From Dehalococcoidia bacterium (GTDB lineage: Bacteria > Chloroflexota > Dehalococcoidia > Tepidiformales > Tepidiformaceae): 38,371 bases of DNA. The DNA is taken from the NCBI GenBank assembly GCA_020847765.1, contig JADLBJ010000169.1, positions 1 to 38,371 on the forward strand, given 5' to 3'. Positions 34,732-38,371 of the stretch are shown one piece after another. Both the position numbers and the translations under genes were made by a program. The notes under the pieces are model-generated. The model worked only from the letters and a program-made list of their open reading frames with translations, was not told where the DNA came from and searched no databases. Position 1 is the stretch's first letter. Every line of letters begins with the position of its first letter.

Positions 34732-36975
34732 ATGGACAATGACGACGACGGCAACAATCACGGGCGAGAGAAGGGGCCTTCGCGCGAGGGAAAGAAGAGC
34801 CGCACGGACAGGCCGGGCCACGGCGCAGGCAAGGGGCCCGGGTCGGCAAAGGAGCGGCGGGTTCTCCAGCACGGCGCCTCGACCCTGGCGGGAGCGCCGG
34901 GCCCGTCGCTGACAGCGAAGCAGGGAGCGGTCTTCGCATATTCGGCGAGCGACGGTGACATCGACTGCGGCCGGCACGCGGGCTACGGGCTGTACTTCCA
35001 CGACATGCGCTACCTGGACCACGCAACGCTGCGCCTGAACAGGAGCCGCCTGGCGGTGCTGCTGTCGAACGACGAGGCGGGCGACCGGGCGGTCTGCGAA
35101 CTGACGAACGGGGACCTGCGGGTCGACGACGTGCTCCTGCCGAAGGAGACGCTGAGCGTACGGCGGGAGCGCCGCGTAGCCCGGAAGGTGACGGAGACGA
35201 TCACCGTGCGGAACTTCCACTCGCAGGCGGTGAGCGTGGAGGTGGAGCTGGCATACGGCTCGCACTTCGACGACATGTTCGTGGTGCGGGGCGCGGACGT
35301 GGGGGAGCGGGGCACGGTTCACGAGCCGACGTGGAGGAACGGGAAGCTGGTCCTGCGGTACGACGGGGCGGACGGACGGACGCGGACGACGACGATCGGC
35401 TTCGAGCCGGGGCCGTCGGAGCGAGACCGGGGCTGTGGGCGTTTCCAATTGGACCTGGAGAGCGGGAAGGAGGCGGAGATCAGGGCGACGATTGCGCTGC
35501 GGGACGAGGGGCCGGCACCGCTGGAGGACGTTCCCGCGGGCGGCCAGCGAGACGCGGCGCAGTTCCGGCAGGTGAGGGTGGAGGCGGACAACCCGCTCTT
35601 CCAGGCGGTGCTCGACCGCAGCTTCACGGACCTGGGAATGCTGGTGACGGAGGAGTTGGACGTGCAGTTCTTCGCTGCAGGGGTGCCATGGTATGTGGCA
35701 CTCTTCGGGCGGGACACGCTGATCACGGCGCTGCAGACGCTCCCATTCGACCCGGGGATCGCGGCGAACAGCCTGCGGGTGCTGGCGAAGTACCAGGGGA
35801 CGCAGGAAGACGAGTGGCGGGATGAGGAGCCGGGGAAGATCCTGAACGAGCTGCGCGTGGGGGAGAAAGCGCAGCTGCACGAGGTGGCGCAGACGCCGTA
35901 CTACGGGACGGTGGACGCGACGCCGCTGTTCGTGATCCTGGTGGCGGAGTATCTGCGGTGGACGGACGACGACGCCTTGCGGGAGGAGTTGCGCGAGAAC
36001 GTGGAGCGGGCAGTGCGGTGGATCAACGAATACGGGGACCACGACGGGGACGGGTTCGTCGACTACATCGCTCGGTCGGCGAAGGGCTTGAGCAACCAGG
36101 GGTGGAAGGATTCGGGCAACAGCATCGTGCATCGCGACGGGAGCCTGGCGAAGCCGCCGATCGCGCTGGTGGAGGTGCAGGGGTATGTCTACCGGGCAAA
36201 GCTGGCGGCGGCGTGGCTGGCGGAGCGGGACGGGGACGAGGAGCGGGCGCGAGCGCTCAAGGAGCAGGCAATGGAGTTGCGGGAGCGGTTTGCGAAGGCG
36301 TTCTGGATGGAGGACCGGCAGTTCCTGGCGGCGGCGCTGGCGCAGGGGGGAAACCGGGTGGGGACGCTGATGTCGAACGCGGGGCAGGCGCTGTGGTCCG
36401 GGATCGTGGCGCCCGCGCATGCCGCAGCCGTGGCCGCGACGCTGGTCGATCGGGCGATGTTCAGCGGCTGGGGTGTGCGGACGCTGGCGGAGGGGGAGTG
36501 CGGCTACAACCCGATCGACTACCAGGTAGGTTCCGTCTGGCCGCACGACAATTCGTTGATCGCCAGCGGGCTGCGGCGGTATGGGCTGGACGAGGCGTTC
36601 CTCCGGGTGTTCAGCGGGATCTTCCAAGCGGCGGCGCATTTTCCTCATTACCGGCTACCGGAGGTGTTCTCCGGGTTCAGCCGCGAGCAGTACAGCCTGC
36701 CGGTGCGCTACCCGGTGGCGTGCAATCCGCAGGCCTGGGCGGCAGGGAGCATTCCGTTGCTGCTGCAGGCGGCGTTGGGGCTGGAGCCAGACGCGGCCGG
36801 GCGACGGCTGGCCGTGGTGCGACCGGTGTTGCCGGAATGGCTTCCGGGGTTGACGCTGCGGGACCTGCGGGTGGGCGAAGCGACGGTGACGCTGCGCTTC
36901 GAGCGCTCAAGCGGGGCGACGCTGGTCTCGGTAGGTGAACGGGCGGGTGACATCGCGGTAGAGGTGCGCTACTGA
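34732..36975 (+). CDS. Amylo-alpha-1,6-glucosidase / glycogen debranching enzyme-like protein
   Basis: GAVFAYSASDGDIDCGRHAGYGLYFHDMRYLDHATLRLN; GVPWYVALFGRDTLITALQTLPFDPGIAANSLRVLAKYQG; NQGWKDSGNSIVHRDGSLA; NPIDYQVGSVWPHDNSLIASGLRRYG. Confidence 0.93.
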   Translation: MDNDDDGNNHGREKGPSREGKKSRTDRPGHGAGKGPGSAKERRVLQHGASTLAGAPGPSLTAKQGAVFAYSASDGDIDCGRHAGYGLYFHDMRYLDHATLRLNRSRLAVLLSNDEAGDRAVCELTNGDLRVDDVLLPKETLSVRRERRVARKVTETITVRNFHSQAVSVEVELAYGSHFDDMFVVRGADVGERGTVHEPTWRNGKLVLRYDGADGRTRTTTIGFEPGPSERDRGCGRFQLDLESGKEAEIRATIALRDEGPAPLEDVPAGGQRDAAQFRQVRVEADNPLFQAVLDRSFTDLGMLVTEELDVQFFAAGVPWYVALFGRDTLITALQTLPFDPGIAANSLRVLAKYQGTQEDEWRDEEPGKILNELRVGEKAQLHEVAQTPYYGTVDATPLFVILVAEYLRWTDDDALREELRENVERAVRWINEYGDHDGDGFVDYIARSAKGLSNQGWKDSGNSIVHRDGSLAKPPIALVEVQGYVYRAKLAAAWLAERDGDEERARALKEQAMELRERFAKAFWMEDRQFLAAALAQGGNRVGTLMSNAGQALWSGIVAPAHAAAVAATLVDRAMFSGWGVRTLAEGECGYNPIDYQVGSVWPHDNSLIASGLRRYGLDEAFLRVFSGIFQAAAHFPHYRLPEVFSGFSREQYSLPVRYPVACNPQAWAAGSIPLLLQAALGLEPDAAGRRLAVVRPVLPEWLPGLTLRDLRVGEATVTLRFERSSGATLVSVGERAGDIAVEVRY

Positions 36976-37038
36976 GGGGGCGCGGGGTCGGCGGAGCGGC
37001 GACGGTGGCCACGGGAGCAGGGTAGCGGACAGGACGGG

Positions 37039-37830
37039 CTACACGAAGGCGCGCATGACAACGACGGCAGCGGTGGCGACGCCTGCGACGAGGAGGTATT
37101 CGGCGGTGGTGGCCCATTCGAGGTCGTGGTCGAGGAGGTGGTGGACGAGGCCGGTGGCGAGGTAGAAGCCGATGATGAGGATAGCGCCGGCGAGGAGGTC
37201 GTCGAGGGGGAAGAAGTAGAGGGTCAGGCGGAATTCGGCGAGGGAGACGCCGATAGCGAGGCCAACGAGGAGGGAGGAGGGACCGAGGAGGCGGCTTTCG
37301 CGGAGGAGCTCGATGGCGAGGGCGGAGGAGACGAGGCCGACGAGGAGGGCACCGGGGGCGAGGTCGTAGTCGCCGGCGTGGATGACGGTGTAGAGGGCGA
37401 AGGCCGTGAGGTAGGTGGCGACGGCGAGGCCGAGGCGCATGGAGCCGTAGAGGCGGGAGCCGTAGTCGACGGTCTGGTATTCGCCATAGGCGATTGCGCC
37501 GACGGCGGCGGCGGCGAGAAGGGCGGCGACCGGTCGACCGTAGCCCTCGATGGCGTGGTCGATGAAGAGGCCGGCGCCGAGGACGGCGAGGGCGGGGAGG
37601 AAGGCGTAGACGGCGCCGGCGAGGGGGTTGCCGTCCTGCCAGCGGGGATGACTGCGGGCGACGCCGTCGACGGCGAGGGCGACGAGGGCGGCGGTGAGCC
37701 AGAGAAGCCAGGGTGCCGCGGGGCGGATGGTGACGGAGCCGGCGACGCCGGCGGCGACGACGAGGGTGAGGAGGACGACCCGCGCGGGCCCGGCGACGGT
37801 GACGGCCTGAGGGCGGGTGTCGGCGGCCAG
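37039..37830 (-). CDS. Multi-TM membrane protein (hypothetical), start codon uncertain
   Basis: Track lists only 37039..37440 from an internal ATG, but the frame is open and strongly hydrophobic upstream: LAADTRPQAVTVAGPARVVLLTLVVAAGVAGSVTIRPAAPWLLWLTAALVALAVDGVARSHPRWQDGNPLAGAVYAFLPALAVLGAGLFIDHAIEGYGRPVAALLAAAAVGAIAYGEYQTVDYGSRLYGSMRLGLAVATYLTAFALYTVIHAGDYDLAPG... Confidence 0.65.
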   Translation of the reverse strand: MAADTRPQAVTVAGPARVVLLTLVVAAGVAGSVTIRPAAPWLLWLTAALVALAVDGVARSHPRWQDGNPLAGAVYAFLPALAVLGAGLFIDHAIEGYGRPVAALLAAAAVGAIAYGEYQTVDYGSRLYGSMRLGLAVATYLTAFALYTVIHAGDYDLAPGALLVGLVSSALAIELLRESRLLGPSSLLVGLAIGVSLAEFRLTLYFFPLDDLLAGAILIIGFYLATGLVHHLLDHDLEWATTAEYLLVAGVATAAVVVMRAFV

Positions 37831-37831
37831 G

Positions 37832-38371
37832 TTATTCTCCGGCGAAGGAGGGGGTTTCGAGGCCGTAGATCTCGGCGGCGTTGCGCCACCAGAGGCGTTC
37901 GCGCTGGTCGTCGCTGAGCTCGAGGAGGTCGTACATGGCTTCGAAGCGGTCGATGTGGGTGCGGATCTCGTCCATGGGGCAATCGCTGCCGAAGACGAGC
38001 TTTTCGAGGCCGATCTCGGTGCCGATGAGCTTTCGTTCGAGGGCGTGGCGTTCGATGGTTTCGCCGCCGGACATGTCGAACCAGACGTTGTGACGCCAGC
38101 GGGCGACGGAGGCGGCGTACTCGTAGTTGCCCTGGTTGCCGAGGTGGGCGCCGATGACGCGGAGGCGGGGGAAGCGGTTGGCGATGGTGTCGAGGTGGAG
38201 GGGACTCATGCGCGCGGCGGAGACGTTGCGGGGAGGAAGGCGGTCCGTCATGGCGAGCATGCGCTGGTACATCTGGGCGGCGGCGGCGTCGCGGCGGGGG
38301 TGGGTGATGGAGTAGTCGAGGCCGCCGCCGATGACGCCCATGTGGACGAGGATGGGGAGGCCGAGCTGTTC
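37832..38371 (-). CDS. Amidohydrolase family protein (amidohydro_2-like), N-terminus truncated by window edge
   Basis: EQLGLPILVHMGVIGGGLDYSITHPRRD...FPRLRVIGAHLGNQGNYEYAASVARWRHNVWFDMSGG...LVFGSDCPMDEI...RNAAEIYGLE; frame open to base 38371. Confidence 0.9.
   Translation of the reverse strand, partial: EQLGLPILVHMGVIGGGLDYSITHPRRDAAAAQMYQRMLAMTDRLPPRNVSAARMSPLHLDTIANRFPRLRVIGAHLGNQGNYEYAASVARWRHNVWFDMSGGETIERHALERKLIGTEIGLEKLVFGSDCPMDEIRTHIDRFEAMYDLLELSDDQRERLWWRNAAEIYGLETPSFAGE

Noticed and set aside
34459-36648. 729-aa minus-strand ORF opposite the glycogen-debranching gene
   Set aside because: Same shadow effect; low-complexity RRHPQ-rich translation versus clear amylo-glucosidase motifs on the plus strand.
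37126-37917. 263-aa plus-strand Glu/Gly/Asp-rich ORF (MVEEVVDEAGGEVEADDEDSAGEEV...)
   Set aside because: Low-complexity antisense of the GCC/CTC-rich membrane-protein gene; not a genuine acidic protein.

Overview
High-GC bacterial window of ordinary chromosomal character. The gene content fits a Chloroflexota/Dehalococcoidia-like or related lineage, but taxonomy is inference. Identified from start to end: a 3'-truncated Fe-S protein (-), a secreted trypsin-like protease, tRNA-Pro(GGG), an ABC1/UbiB kinase, a J-domain membrane protein, a TetR regulator, a PD-(D/E)XK-like protein and a VWA protein. These are followed by a decayed LLM-family oxidoreductase and a strong hairpin. Next is a block of exported/surface proteins: a beta-propeller-like lipoprotein, a C39-like peptidase, a matrixin-like metalloprotease, a sortase and a DUF4012 protein. 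Then come an FAD-dependent reductase, a methyltransferase with a regulatory domain, enoyl-CoA hydratase and a SnoaL-like protein. A tightly overlapping minus-strand respiratory operon follows: caa3-type oxidase subunits II, I and III, a small membrane protein, CtaG, Rieske, and a cytochrome b-c fusion. The plus-strand operon after it encodes a TPP enzyme, an enolase-superfamily dehydratase with an in-frame TAA, an FAD/Fe-S oxidoreductase, a PPC/DUF296 protein and amylo-1,6-glucosidase. The window ends with a multi-TM protein and a truncated amidohydrolase. I found no CRISPR array, transposon, prophage or recognisable defence island. The most notable observations are the in-frame TAA in the enolase-superfamily gene, acid/lysine substitutions at key proton- and quinol-handling motifs in the oxidase and cytochrome b, the LLM gene remnant, a long perfect hairpin, and a C-terminal module shared by two secreted proteases. 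No search was run; all calls rest on reading the sequence and translations.
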